A DNA stretch of 56,129 bases from CAYVMD01 sp964452465 (GCA_964452465.1 CAYVMD010000011.1:1-56129); one strand, 5' to 3'; counted from the stretch's first letter, positions 8,327 through 17,451 are shown. The notes: a model not told the origin generated them from the sequence alone. Translations and numbers: made by a program.

Positions 8327-9283
8327 ATGAGCTTGCGGTTTGGAATAATCGGAGCCGGCGGTATGGGGAGGGTGCACGGGAGGAACCTCGCCAAGATGGA
8401 GGATGTGGAAATTAGATGGGTGGCGGATGTAAACCCCGAGGCGGGGGAAGGGTTAGCGAAGGAAGTCGGGTGTGCCTTTGTGAGGAATTGGAAGAGGAAC
8501 CTCGACGATGTGGATTGCGTTGTGATCTGCACGCCTCCCTTTGCCCACTACAGGCAGGTGGTCGAATGTGCCCGGGCGGGAAAGCACATCTTTATAGAGA
8601 AACCCCTCTGCCTAACCATGAGGGAAGCGGATGCCATCAAAGATATAGTCTATGCCACTGGCGTTAACTTCATGATCGGCTATGTCCTCCGCTTCTTCCC
8701 TTCCTTTCGTGTCTTTAAACTCGTAAAGGATGAAGGTAGGATCGGGGATTTGGTGGTGGTTTGGATCAATCGTATGGGGAGCCTCCCCCATACGCCCTGG
8801 CTATGGGATGCCAAGAAGAGTGGAGGGATGGCGGTGGAGTTCAACACCCACGACATAGATTTCCTCTGCTGGATCGGAGGGGCACCGAGCCAGGTTTACG
8901 GCAAGACATTGAATGCCAGAAAGGACATAGGGATAGAGGACAATGTCTGGGGGATACTGACCTTTGAGGATGGGATAGGGGTTTTGGGCTCCTCCTGGTC
9001 CAATCCCCTCGGATTCTTCGCGGTAGGGATGATAGGGACGAAAGGGGTAATGCTCATGAAGCCGGAGGGGGGCGTGCAACTCAAGACGGAAAGCGAGGAA
9101 GAGACCTTCACCCCTCCCCAGGATGTGGACCCCTATTACGATGAATTGAGGGAGTTTGTGGAATGCGTTAAGGAAGGGCGCAGGGCGGAGACAGGGGTTA
9201 ATGTGGCGCACCTCGCAATGGAAGTTGCCCTCGCCGTTCAACGCTCCTCGAGGATGGGGAGGGCGATTAAACTGGCAAGGTGA
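8327..9283 (+). CDS. Gfo/Idh/MocA-family NAD(P)-dependent sugar oxidoreductase
   Basis: Cytoplasmic dehydrogenase acting on a sugar, inositol or sugar derivative; the substrate cannot be read. 318 residues, normal length. The Rossmann motif is GIIGAGGMGRVHGRNLA (residues 5-21). The family EKP motif is present in IFIEKPLCLT, and GGMAVEFNTHDIDFLCW corresponds to the substrate-side histidine/aspartate region. A strong ribosome binding site (aaaaaggaggaa) precedes the ATG. Its stop overlaps the GTG of the SpoIID-like gene, so the two are co-transcribed, although no functional link is obvious. Confidence 0.88.
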   Translation: MSLRFGIIGAGGMGRVHGRNLAKMEDVEIRWVADVNPEAGEGLAKEVGCAFVRNWKRNLDDVDCVVICTPPFAHYRQVVECARAGKHIFIEKPLCLTMREADAIKDIVYATGVNFMIGYVLRFFPSFRVFKLVKDEGRIGDLVVVWINRMGSLPHTPWLWDAKKSGGMAVEFNTHDIDFLCWIGGAPSQVYGKTLNARKDIGIEDNVWGILTFEDGIGVLGSSWSNPLGFFAVGMIGTKGVMLMKPEGGVQLKTESEEETFTPPQDVDPYYDELREFVECVKEGRRAETGVNVAHLAMEVALAVQRSSRMGRAIKLAR

Positions 9284-10803
9284 GGAAACTACTTCCTCTA
9301 TTGTTTGCGTCCTCCTTACTGCCTGCTATTCCCGTAAGGATAGGCATCTCTAAGGGGTGGCAGAGCGTTCTTCTCACCTGCAACGCCCCCTTCGAGGTGG
9401 TGAATTTAGCGAGCGGGGAGGGTATATCCTCCCTGGGAGCGGGGCAGGTTTTGCGCATAAGGTTCCTTCAAAAGAAGATAACGCGCTACTGGATGGCGAT
9501 GAGGATAGAGGATGAATTCAGGAGAAGGGAGATTAAGGGGTGGCTCACCAGAGCAGGGCTTTCCATCCTTGAGGAAGGAGCAATCCTGAAGGTGATGAGC
9601 GAGTTGGAGGTGGAGACGATGGTCGTGGCCGATGAGTTGAAGAAGAGGGGAATCAAGGTGAGCATCTCTCCCGAAGAGGTGAGGGCGGTGAATTTCGAGA
9701 TGGAAAAAGCGGAGGAAGGGAGGATATGGCTTTCTGTGGATCCTCTTCGCTTGCAGAGCAAGAGTCGGGGAGGTATCTTCGCCCTTTCCCTCAACGATTC
9801 GAGCACCAAGAGGCATTACAAGGGAGAGATGGAGATCAGGATGAATCAACAAGGGGTGCCGGTGCTGATAAATGAGTTGGAATTAGAAGATTACCTTAAG
9901 GCTGTTCTTCCCGTTGAAATCTCCCCTTCCTTCCCTTATGAGTGCTTAAAAGCCCAGGCTATCGTTAGCCGAACCTATGCGCTCTCCTCCCTGGGACGCC
10001 ACGGGGCGGAGGACTTTGACCTCTGTAACAATCAGCATTGTCAAACTTATCTGGGTTGCGATTATGAGAAACCGATATTGAATAAAGCAGTTGGTGAAAC
10101 ACGAGGGATGGTCATAACCTACGGGGGCAAAATCGCTCATACCCCTTTTCATACCTCCTGCGGAGGGGTAACCGCTGACAATACCCTCTGGGGGAAAGAT
10201 CTACCCTATTTACGGGTAAGGATCGATGGGGAGGGGAAGTATGACCTACAAAGCGAAGAGGGGATAAAGCAACTGCTGAATTCCAAGGATTTCAATTGCT
10301 CCCCTTCTCCCCAATTCAGGTGGGAGAGATGTTACAGCACAAAGGAGTTGGAGCGGATCTTCTCTCGCTCCCTGCCGGTTATCCTTCGAAATTCCTCGCT
10401 GGAATTCGATAAACTGGTGGATTTAAAGGTGGAGCAAAGAGACACCTCGGGCAGGGTGAGAGTTTTACGCATAGAGAGCGAGGGAGGGACTTTCGAGTTG
10501 CAAGGGGGCGATATTCGCTGGGCTTTCGGAAACGGTTCTCTTGCTTCTCCAGGGAGCTTGCCCAGCCTGCTCTTTTACATAGAGAGGGAGGAAGGGGAGG
10601 ATGGTGTTCTCTTCCGCATAAAGGGAGGAGGGTATGGACATGGCGTGGGACTCTGTCAGGGAGGAGCGAGCGCGCTCGCCCAGAAGGGCTATAAATACGA
10701 CGAAATAATTAAATATTACTTCTTTGGCGTTTCCCTAACCGATATCCGTAATTTGTCCAGGGAAGATCTTTCGAAACTTGGTATAATTATTAAAAATGAT
10801 TAG
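9280..10803 (+). CDS. SpoIID/LytB-domain cell-wall protein
   Basis: Homolog of the sporulation lytic transglycosylase SpoIID / amidase enhancer LytB. 507 residues starting with a hydrophobic export segment (MRKLLPLLFASSLLPAIPV). An N-terminal region of about 200 residues resembles SPOR/SpoIID-associated segments. The SpoIID core is clear: LEDYLKAVLPVEISPSFPYE, LKAQAIVSRTYAL, CNNQHCQTYLG, TPFHTSCGGVTADN, and the C-terminal GGGYGHGVGLCQGGASALA. No sporulation genes are nearby, and diderm non-sporeformers often carry such proteins for peptidoglycan remodelling. GTG start overlapping the previous stop (GTGA). The stop overlaps the ptsH start. Confidence 0.88.
   Translation: MRKLLPLLFASSLLPAIPVRIGISKGWQSVLLTCNAPFEVVNLASGEGISSLGAGQVLRIRFLQKKITRYWMAMRIEDEFRRREIKGWLTRAGLSILEEGAILKVMSELEVETMVVADELKKRGIKVSISPEEVRAVNFEMEKAEEGRIWLSVDPLRLQSKSRGGIFALSLNDSSTKRHYKGEMEIRMNQQGVPVLINELELEDYLKAVLPVEISPSFPYECLKAQAIVSRTYALSSLGRHGAEDFDLCNNQHCQTYLGCDYEKPILNKAVGETRGMVITYGGKIAHTPFHTSCGGVTADNTLWGKDLPYLRVRIDGEGKYDLQSEEGIKQLLNSKDFNCSPSPQFRWERCYSTKELERIFSRSLPVILRNSSLEFDKLVDLKVEQRDTSGRVRVLRIESEGGTFELQGGDIRWAFGNGSLASPGSLPSLLFYIEREEGEDGVLFRIKGGGYGHGVGLCQGGASALAQKGYKYDEIIKYYFFGVSLTDIRNLSREDLSKLGIIIKND
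10779..10787 (+). promoter_or_regulatory. Extended -10 promoter candidate before ptsH
   Basis: TGGTATAAT (TGn plus a perfect TATAAT at 10782-10787) sits inside the 3' end of the SpoIID-like gene, nine bases before the ptsH ATG at 10796. No good -35 is seen. Transcription would start close to the ATG. Confidence 0.45.
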
Positions 10804-11074
10804 AGCCAAAATGAGATTGACCAGGGAAGATGGACTTCACGCCCGCCCTGCCGCCCTCCTCGTCTCCCAAATTAATAAATACCCTAATGTGGAAGTTAGG
10901 CTGGAGAAGGATGGTAAGGAGGTAAACGGGCGAAGCCTCACCGCGATCCTCACCCTACAAGGGGAGAAGGGTGATGTGATAGGTTTTTATCTCGCTGGGG
11001 AGGGGGAGGAGGTGCTTTGGGAGGAGCTGTTGAAACTTCTGGAGGGGGAGCAGGTGTATTTTGAAAGAATTTAG
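10796..11074 (+). CDS. ptsH: Phosphocarrier protein HPr
   Basis: Small phosphoryl carrier between enzyme I and PTS permeases or regulatory targets. 92 residues. The phosphorylated histidine is in DGLHARPAALL (His15). The regulatory serine region is VNGRSLTAIL (Ser47), so the residue used by HPr kinase in other bacteria is conserved. It overlaps the SpoIID-like gene by 8 bases at the start and ptsI by 14 bases at the end. No Shine-Dalgarno sequence precedes the ATG, and a TGGTATAAT element lies just upstream. No sugar-specific EII gene occurs in the window, so a regulatory or dihydroxyacetone-type phosphorelay is possible. Confidence 0.92.
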   Translation: MIRAKMRLTREDGLHARPAALLVSQINKYPNVEVRLEKDGKEVNGRSLTAILTLQGEKGDVIGFYLAGEGEEVLWEELLKLLEGEQVYFERI

Positions 11075-12611
11075 GGGACTGCCCGCTTCCCCGGGCATAT
11101 CTTGGGGGAAGGCTTTCGTCATTAGGAAAAAGGAGGAGGGAGAGCATTTCTCACAGGGGGAAGAGGAGGAAAGGAGAAGATTGGAGAGGGCGAAGGAGGA
11201 GGTAAGGAAGGAGTTGGAGAGCGCTAAAGCGAAGGTAGGAGAGGAGGAGAGAGGGATCTTCGATGCCCATCTCCTCCTTTTGGAGGACCCGGAGATCTGG
11301 GAGAGGGTGGAGAGAAGGATAAAGGAGGGGCTCTCCGCGGAAAGGGCGATCGACGAGACGCTCGAGGATATCGCCCAAGTCTTCCTCTCCCTGGAGGACG
11401 AACGCTTCCGGAGCAGGGTGGAGGATATAAGGGATATTGGAAACAGGTTGAAGGAAGCCCTTAGGGGAGGAGGGAATTTGCCTACAGAGCCGGTCGTCCT
11501 GATAGGGGAGGAAATCTTGCCCTCCTTGGTTGCCGATCTCGATAGGGAAATCGCCTTGGGCTTCGTCAGCTCCTCGGGAAGTCCTTTCTCCCATGCAGCT
11601 ATATTGGCGAGGGCGAAGGGGATTCCCATGGTCGTCTCCTGCCAAGGGATAACAGAGGAAGTGAAGGAGGGGGATTTGGTTTTACTGGATGGTAAGGAGG
11701 GCAAGGTGATGATAAACCTCGAGGAAAGCATTCTCCGAAAGTATGGTAGAAGACAGCGGAGGGGTAAGCATTGGGAAGAGGAAGCCTTTGCCAAACGCCA
11801 TATGCCGGCGATAACAAAGAGCGGGAGAAGGATAAAGGTCTACGCCAATGTCGGTGATACCGAGGAGGTGAGGGAAGCAAAGGAGATGGGAGCGGAGGGA
11901 ATCGGCATCTTTCGCACCGAGTTCCTCCTCTTCGGGAGGGAGGAGCCTCCCTCCAAGGAAGAACATCTTTCCATCTATCGGGAGAGCGCTCGCTTATTCT
12001 ATCCTCAGCCTGTCCATGTGCGCCTCTTTGACATAGGGGCGGATAAGGCGTTCCCCTTTTTGGATTTGCCTCCCGAGGCGAATCCTGCCCTTGGATTGAG
12101 GGGGATAAGGCTCCTCCTGCAAAGGCGGGATTTGCTTTTGCCCCAGATAGAAGCGGTGAAGGAAACATTTAGGGAGTTCCCCAACATCGCCATAATCGTT
12201 CCCATGGTGAGCTTCCAAGAGGAGGTGAAGGAAATACGCAGGCTCGCCGGGGAGGTGCCAGTGGGGATAATGGTGGAGACGCCCGCCTCCGCCTTGTTAG
12301 CGGGGAAACTGGCGGAGATCTCCGATTTCCTTAGCCTGGGCACGAACGACCTTCTCCAATACACGCTGGCTGTGGATAGAGCGGGGAAGGATGTGGGTTC
12401 TCTTTACGATCCCAAACATCCCGCCCTTTGGAAGATCATATCCATGGTGGTGAGGGCGGTGAGAAGGAAAGGGAAGGAGGTAGGGGTGTGCGGAGAGATA
12501 GGAGGGGAGGAGGAATTCATCCCCCGGTTGGTGAGGATGGGGGTGGGGCACTTGAGCGTTTCTCCCAAATTCATCCCCCAGGTAAAGGAGATAATAAGGG
12601 AGCGGACCTAA
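11061..12611 (+). CDS. ptsI: PTS enzyme I (phosphoenolpyruvate-protein phosphotransferase)
   Basis: Autophosphorylates from PEP and passes the phosphate to HPr. 516 residues, somewhat shorter than the usual 570. Start region GLPASPGISWGKAFV; phosphohistidine in GSPFSHAAILARAKGIPMVV (His178); PEP-binding signatures GIFRTEFLLFGREEPP and GTNDLLQYTLAVDR; the active-site cysteine is in VCGEIGGE, where most enzymes have CGEMAGD. The ending LSVSPKFIPQVKEII is normal. The TTG start at 11061 has the G-rich ribosome binding site ggagggggag upstream and overlaps ptsH by 14 bases, so the two are translated together. Confidence 0.93.
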   Translation: MKEFRGLPASPGISWGKAFVIRKKEEGEHFSQGEEEERRRLERAKEEVRKELESAKAKVGEEERGIFDAHLLLLEDPEIWERVERRIKEGLSAERAIDETLEDIAQVFLSLEDERFRSRVEDIRDIGNRLKEALRGGGNLPTEPVVLIGEEILPSLVADLDREIALGFVSSSGSPFSHAAILARAKGIPMVVSCQGITEEVKEGDLVLLDGKEGKVMINLEESILRKYGRRQRRGKHWEEEAFAKRHMPAITKSGRRIKVYANVGDTEEVREAKEMGAEGIGIFRTEFLLFGREEPPSKEEHLSIYRESARLFYPQPVHVRLFDIGADKAFPFLDLPPEANPALGLRGIRLLLQRRDLLLPQIEAVKETFREFPNIAIIVPMVSFQEEVKEIRRLAGEVPVGIMVETPASALLAGKLAEISDFLSLGTNDLLQYTLAVDRAGKDVGSLYDPKHPALWKIISMVVRAVRRKGKEVGVCGEIGGEEEFIPRLVRMGVGHLSVSPKFIPQVKEIIRERT

Positions 12612-12614
12612 GGA

Positions 12615-13514
12615 ATGGGGGAGATCATCTGCCCGATATGTGAGGGAAAGGGCAACAAGTTGATAGGCACTTGGGGAGGATATAAGATCTTAAGATGTGT
12701 CAATTGCGAGGTCGAGTTCGCTTCCCCCTTCAAGCAAGCGAGCGCGGAGGAATACGATGACGCCTATTTGGGTGAGGGGGGAGGATGGAGGGAATTTTAT
12801 AGGCAGGGAAGGGAAAGGAGGTCTCGCTTCAAAGACTTCACGGATGTTCACGAGGTCGTAAGGGAGACCCTTAAGGGTCTGAAAAGAGGGAAATTGCTGG
12901 ATGCGGGTTGCGGAAGGGGTGGATTCCTTGCCTCCATGAGGGAGTATGGCTTCGATGTCTATGGCTTCGATTTTTCCCGGGTGGCGGTGGAGTATGCGAA
13001 GGAGAGGTTCGGCTTGGAGAAGGTTATCGTCTCCTCCTGGGAGGAATTGCCCTCCGATTGGAGGGATTTTGACATCATAACAGCCTTGGAGGTGTTGGAA
13101 CACCTGGACGATCCCTTGGGATTCGTTAGAAGGATGAAGGAAATCCTCGCCCCTAACGGTTGGCTGATCCTCTCCGTTCCCAATAGGGAGAGGATCGGCG
13201 AGAGGAGCATTTATAATGTGGCGGGGAACTATCCTCCCAACCACCTCACCAGATGGTCGGCTAAGCCCTTATATATCCTTTTGGAGAGGGCAGGATTTCA
13301 AAAGATCGTTATCAAACCTCTTGCCCCTCCCACATTGGCCATAAAGGAGGAGATAAGGTTCCTCATCGCTCCCTCTAGTTATAGAAGGGGTAAGGGAAAG
13401 GTTTTCACCCAAGCGATATCGGAGGCTTTCGGACGCTACGCCTCCTTTTTCCTTCGGCATCTCCTTTGGGACAAGGGACCTTACATCCTGGGCATTGCCC
13501 AGAAAGTGGGATGA
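12615..13514 (+). CDS. Class I SAM-dependent methyltransferase with N-terminal zinc ribbon
   Basis: 299 residues. The N-terminus carries a two-pair cysteine knuckle (CPIC at 6-9 and CVNC near 29-32) typical of methyltransferases found in surface-polysaccharide clusters. The SAM-binding motif I is LLDAGCGRGGF, followed by DIITALEVLEHLDDP. It starts 4 bases after ptsI and leads into three glycosyltransferase genes, which suggests methylation of a glycan or lipid-linked intermediate. That role is inferred from context; the substrate is unknown. Confidence 0.8.
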   Translation: MGEIICPICEGKGNKLIGTWGGYKILRCVNCEVEFASPFKQASAEEYDDAYLGEGGGWREFYRQGRERRSRFKDFTDVHEVVRETLKGLKRGKLLDAGCGRGGFLASMREYGFDVYGFDFSRVAVEYAKERFGLEKVIVSSWEELPSDWRDFDIITALEVLEHLDDPLGFVRRMKEILAPNGWLILSVPNRERIGERSIYNVAGNYPPNHLTRWSAKPLYILLERAGFQKIVIKPLAPPTLAIKEEIRFLIAPSSYRRGKGKVFTQAISEAFGRYASFFLRHLLWDKGPYILGIAQKVG

Positions 13515-13520
13515 TGAGCC

Positions 13521-14582
13521 TTGAATTGCTCCACCTCTTATCCCTATGTAAGAGCGTTTGAGGGGAAGAGGATCCTCATCGTGAAGATGAGCTCTTTAGG
13601 GGATGTCATCCTTGCCTCTCCTTCCGCGGAGGTGCTCAAGAAGGCTGAAGGGGATCTCTTCATAGGGTGGCTCGTGGAGGAAAGGAACAAGGAAGTATTG
13701 GAGGGCAATCCTTTCGTAGACGAGATCTTCACCTGGCGTAGGACGCTTGGCGATATTCCAAGGGCGCTCAGGGCATTGAGACGCTACCGCTGGGATATCT
13801 GCCTCGATCTCCAAGGGCTGTTTAAGTCGGGAATATTTTGCTTTCTCAGCGGGGCGAAGGAAAAGATAGCGCGGGGAAGGGTAGAGAGGGGCGCTCAAAT
13901 CCTCTATTCCTACATAATTCCCCCTCTGCAGGAAAGCCATGTAGTAAGAAGTTATATCTTCTCAGCCTATTTAGCCTTATATGAAGGGGGGAAACGAGGT
14001 GGAGGAATGGGGGAAGCTATAAAAAGGACCCGAATGGAGGAGGCGAGACCCCACGTTTACCTCAGCGAGGAGGAGCGAAGGAAGGTGGATGACCTATTGG
14101 GAGGGGATATGCCCTTCGTCGTCTTATGCCCCGGCACGACCTGGGCCTCCAAAAGGTGGTTGGCGGGTAGATGGGCGAGGGTGGCGGATGCCATAGTGGA
14201 AATGGGATATCGGGTCGTCTTTTTGGGAGCGAAGGGGGATATCCCCACGATTTTAAGCATAAGGGGAAAGATGAAACTACCCTGCCTTGACCTAACGGGA
14301 AAGACAACTTTGAGGGAATCTGCGAGTATTTTGGAGAGGGCGAAGTTGGTGATCTCCGTGGATTCGGGGGCGATGCATTTAGCATCCGCGGTTGATGCTC
14401 CCGTTTTAGCCCTATTCGGTCCAACTAATCCCCTCACGCACGGTCCCTATGGGGAGGGAAACAGGGTTATCTACAAAAACGTAGGATGTAGCCCCTGCAG
14501 GAACAGGAAATGCGCCTCTCAAATCTGTATGAAGATGATAAGCGAAGAGGAAGTAATAGGGTTGGTGAAGGAAATGCTATGA
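13521..14582 (+). CDS. Glycosyltransferase family 9 (heptosyltransferase-type)
   Basis: Likely adds a heptose or related sugar to lipopolysaccharide core. 353 residues. It shows the GT9 pattern: an N-terminal nucleotide-fold strand ILIVKMSSLGDVILASP, a mid-protein VVLCPGTTWASKRW, and the donor-binding VISVDSGAMHLASAVDAPVLALFGPTNPLTHGP. The C-terminal cysteines CSPCRNRKC are common in this family. The TTG at 13521 is the only plausible start before the ILIVK strand; its ribosome binding site is weak. It overlaps the next GT9 gene by 4 bases. Heptose precursor genes lie about 2 kb downstream, which supports the role. Confidence 0.85.
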   Translation: MNCSTSYPYVRAFEGKRILIVKMSSLGDVILASPSAEVLKKAEGDLFIGWLVEERNKEVLEGNPFVDEIFTWRRTLGDIPRALRALRRYRWDICLDLQGLFKSGIFCFLSGAKEKIARGRVERGAQILYSYIIPPLQESHVVRSYIFSAYLALYEGGKRGGGMGEAIKRTRMEEARPHVYLSEEERRKVDDLLGGDMPFVVLCPGTTWASKRWLAGRWARVADAIVEMGYRVVFLGAKGDIPTILSIRGKMKLPCLDLTGKTTLRESASILERAKLVISVDSGAMHLASAVDAPVLALFGPTNPLTHGPYGEGNRVIYKNVGCSPCRNRKCASQICMKMISEEEVIGLVKEML

Positions 14583-15559
14583 AGATACTCATCCTGAACC
14601 ACAAGCATATAGGGGATGTTCTTTTCACCCTTCCTGCGGTTAAGAGCCTGAGGCTCGGCTATCCCTCCGCTCGAATAGACATGCTGATAAGCGATTACGC
14701 CCTGGATGTCTTGAGGGGGAATCCTCACGTGGATAATCTCTTCCTGCGTGCTCGGGGATGGAAGGAGAAGCGGGAATTGGTGAGGAAATTCCGGCGGGCA
14801 ACTTACGATATCGTCTTGTCCTTCTCTCGTCTCGCATTCGAACTTGCCCTTTACGCCTGGTTGAGCGGAAGCAATAGGCGATACGGCTTCTACAATAGGG
14901 ATTCCTTCTTCCTTTTCACCTATACTCTAAAGGAGAATCACGCCGAGCACTTCGCGAAGGATCATCTCAAGCTCGCCCTTGCCGCGGGGGGTAAAGTGGT
15001 TCCCCTTTTCCCCGAGATCTTCTTCTCTGGGGAGGAAAGGGACTGGGTGGAGGTTTTCCTGAAGGGTTTAGGGATAGGGGAAGGGGAGAAGGTGTTCGGG
15101 GTCCTCCTTGGTGGCACTACCCCCTTCAAGGAGTGGCATCCTCCCATCCTGAGGAAGGTTGTAGGGGGGTTATCTCGAAGGGGGAAGGTTTTGCTCTTGG
15201 GGGATGAAGCGCATAGGAAAATCGGTGAGGAAGTAGCGAAGGACTTCCCCAATGTTTACAACCTTGCGAGTCGTACTACTTTGAGACAGGCGATGCTTCT
15301 TTGTGGTGCCTGCGCTCTATTCATAGGGCAGGATAGCGGGTTAACCCACGTTTCCGCTGCCTTGGGCGTCCCCACCGTTGCCATATACACCGCCACCAAC
15401 CCCCAAAGGACTCATCCCTTGGGCAAAAAGGTGAAGGTGCTCTATAAGCCCCTTTCCTGCGCTCCTTGTTGGGGAAAGAGGAGATGTCCTTATCCTAAGT
15501 GCATAGAAACCATTACCGCTTGTGATATTGAAGAAGCGGTGGAGGAGCTTTTGGAATGA
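14579..15559 (+). CDS. Glycosyltransferase family 9, second copy
   Basis: 326 residues, begins MKILILNHKHIGDVLFTLPAV, the GT9 nucleotide-fold strand. The donor-site region is ALFIGQDSGLTHVSAALGVPTVAIYTATNP, and the C-terminal cysteine cluster is CAPCWGKRRCPYPKC. ATG 14579 overlaps the previous stop (ATGA). It is a diverged paralogue of the preceding gene, so the pair probably adds two successive sugars of the LPS inner core. Sugar specificity cannot be read from the sequence. Confidence 0.85.
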   Translation: MKILILNHKHIGDVLFTLPAVKSLRLGYPSARIDMLISDYALDVLRGNPHVDNLFLRARGWKEKRELVRKFRRATYDIVLSFSRLAFELALYAWLSGSNRRYGFYNRDSFFLFTYTLKENHAEHFAKDHLKLALAAGGKVVPLFPEIFFSGEERDWVEVFLKGLGIGEGEKVFGVLLGGTTPFKEWHPPILRKVVGGLSRRGKVLLLGDEAHRKIGEEVAKDFPNVYNLASRTTLRQAMLLCGACALFIGQDSGLTHVSAALGVPTVAIYTATNPQRTHPLGKKVKVLYKPLSCAPCWGKRRCPYPKCIETITACDIEEAVEELLE

Positions 15560-16770
15560 GAAAGCCACGCCTTTTGATGGCGATGAGGGGAGATTATCTG
15601 AACAAGCCTGCCAAAGGGGCTTTGCATTACAGCAGGATGATATCTTTGTATCTCAGAAAATATATGGATGTGTATCTCCTGGGGAAGGACGATCTCTTTA
15701 AAGAAGCAGGTTGGCTTCCCAAAAGAATAGATGGCGAAGAGTTCCCCTTCCTCGATCCCTGGAGATTCTTCCCTTTCGCTAGGTTTTTACCAAGACCCTT
15801 CGATGCTTTCCTTGCAACGCGTGCCGTCCTGGAGGAGATACGCAAGGTGACGCCGGACATCATCTACTGTCAGGAGATAGAGTTCCTTCCTCCCTTAGTC
15901 AATTTGAAGGTGCCCATCGTTCTACATTTCCATGCCCTATTCAAGGAGATGCTCGCCTTGGGCTACCCACCCGTAGTGGAGGTGAGGCGTTTCTTCCGTT
16001 CCCCATGGTTAACGGCTCTTCAGGGTAAATTTAACCTTCTCCTTTTGAAAAGATATGGAAGGCACATTTCAAGGGTCCTGATCACCGCTCCCTCGGAGCA
16101 GATCCTTTTATTGAAGCATAAGATCCCCACCCTCGCCTCTAAGATGGAAGGGGTTCCTATTTGTGTGGACACGAATCTTTTCCGCCCCCTCAACAGGGGA
16201 GATGCCCGCCGGGCGCTTTCCCTCCCTCCCCAGGCGTTCGTGGTCCTTTTCGTGGGAGGTTTGGATTCCCTCAAGGCACCCCATTTGCTCCTCCAAGCCT
16301 TCCTCGGATTCCGTCGTAAATTCCCCCAGAGCATCCTTTTATTCGTGGGGGGAGGACCCCTGGAAGGGGAGTTGAAAGTGAAAGTTAAAGAAGAGGGATT
16401 GGAAAACTCCGTCCTTTTCTTCGGGCAGGTTTCCCATCAGGACCTACCTTTGTTCTATAATTCCGCCGATGTCTTCGCTTTCCCCTCCGCCTACGAGGGT
16501 ATGCCCACGGTTGTCCTTGAGGCGCTTGCCTGTGGGACTCCGGTGATCGTTACCCGGGCGGGAGGGGGATGGCAATATCCCATCAGAGAAGGGAAGGAAG
16601 GCTTCGTGATGGAAAGGCCTGAATCCATACTTATAGAAAAGGCTTTGGAGAAAGCCCTTCGTCTTCCTCCCGAGGCAAGGGAAGATTGTCGTCAATTGGC
16701 GCTCCATTTCTCCCAGGAGAGGATAGGTGAGCGGATCAGGGATTTGCTTTTCTCCCTAATCTCCGTTTAA
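15556..16770 (+). CDS. Glycosyltransferase family 4
   Basis: Retaining GT-B glycosyltransferase, 404 residues. The C-terminal half has VVLFVGGLDSLKAPHLLLQA, the E-x7-E motif in YEGMPTVVLEALACGTPVI, and SQERIGERIRDLL. ATG 15556 overlaps the preceding GT9 stop. It ends the methyltransferase-GT9-GT9-GT4 run, and a new promoter follows. Probably transfers a sugar in LPS core or O-chain synthesis; donor and acceptor are unknown. Confidence 0.85.
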   Translation: MRKPRLLMAMRGDYLNKPAKGALHYSRMISLYLRKYMDVYLLGKDDLFKEAGWLPKRIDGEEFPFLDPWRFFPFARFLPRPFDAFLATRAVLEEIRKVTPDIIYCQEIEFLPPLVNLKVPIVLHFHALFKEMLALGYPPVVEVRRFFRSPWLTALQGKFNLLLLKRYGRHISRVLITAPSEQILLLKHKIPTLASKMEGVPICVDTNLFRPLNRGDARRALSLPPQAFVVLFVGGLDSLKAPHLLLQAFLGFRRKFPQSILLFVGGGPLEGELKVKVKEEGLENSVLFFGQVSHQDLPLFYNSADVFAFPSAYEGMPTVVLEALACGTPVIVTRAGGGWQYPIREGKEGFVMERPESILIEKALEKALRLPPEAREDCRQLALHFSQERIGERIRDLLFSLISV

Positions 16771-16827
16771 TAAGCGCCTGGGGAAAAGGAGGGGTTCATT
16801 TCCTATGGTATACCTGCTATCATAATC

Positions 16828-16856
16828 TTGATTGCGTGCTTCCCGATCTCTACAAT
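16828..16856 (+). promoter_or_regulatory. Promoter of the heptose/Kdo operon
   Basis: TTGATT at 16828-16833, 17-base spacer, TACAAT at 16851-16856. Transcription would begin near 16863, about 10 bases before the gmhA ATG. The GGAGGG ribosome binding site at 16861-16866 would then lie at the very 5' end of the mRNA. Confidence 0.65.
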
Positions 16857-16872
16857 CTCTGGAGGGAAAAGG

Positions 16873-17451
16873 ATGGAACCTAACGACTGTGTAGATAAAT
16901 ATATCGAGGAATTCTCTTCCCTGCTCCAATGGCTGAGAGGGGAGAGGGGGAAGTTGGTGGTATGTGCAGAGAGGATCATCCGTTCCTTGAAGGAGGGGGG
17001 CAAGTTGATCCTTTTTGGTTGTGGAGGCTCCGCTGGCGATGCCCAGCATATATCGGCGGAATTGATGGGGAGGTTCAAGCGAGAGCGTCCTCCCCTTCCT
17101 GCCATTGCCCTAACCACCAATACCTCTATCCTCACCGCCATCTCCAACGACTACTCCTTCGACGAAGTGTTCTCCCGTCAGGTGGATGCCCTGGCAACCG
17201 ATAAGGATGTCGTCATCGCCATCTCCACAAGCGGGCGATCGAGGAGCGTGGTAGAAGGGGCGAGGGCGGCGAGGGAGAAGGAAGCATTTACTATAGCCTT
17301 GACCGGAGGCGATGGAGGATTGTTGGCGGAAGAGGCGGACATCGCCTTCGTTGTCCCCTCCTCCAATACCCCTCTTGTGCAAAGCGCTCACCTTTTCATC
17401 GGACACTTATTGTGCGAGATGATAGACCAAGCCTTCGAGGAGGAGAAATGA
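16873..17451 (+). CDS. gmhA: Sedoheptulose 7-phosphate isomerase
   Basis: First step of ADP-heptose synthesis: sedoheptulose 7-phosphate to D-glycero-D-manno-heptose 7-phosphate. 192 residues of SIS fold, with LILFGCGGSAGDAQHISAELMGRF, NDYSFDEVFSRQV and AISTSGRSRSVVEGA all matching GmhA. ATG 16873 with GGAGGG upstream is preferred over an in-frame codon at 16828 that lies within the promoter. It is the first gene of gmhA-rfaE1-rfaE2-kdsB-kdsA and overlaps the next by 4 bases. Confidence 0.92.
   Translation: MEPNDCVDKYIEEFSSLLQWLRGERGKLVVCAERIIRSLKEGGKLILFGCGGSAGDAQHISAELMGRFKRERPPLPAIALTTNTSILTAISNDYSFDEVFSRQVDALATDKDVVIAISTSGRSRSVVEGARAAREKEAFTIALTGGDGGLLAEEADIAFVVPSSNTPLVQSAHLFIGHLLCEMIDQAFEEEK

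Noticed and set aside
9280..10803. Evidence of sporulation from the SpoIID-like gene
   Set aside because: SpoIID/LytB proteins occur in many non-sporulating bacteria and no other sporulation gene is in the window, while Kdo and heptose genes point to a diderm.
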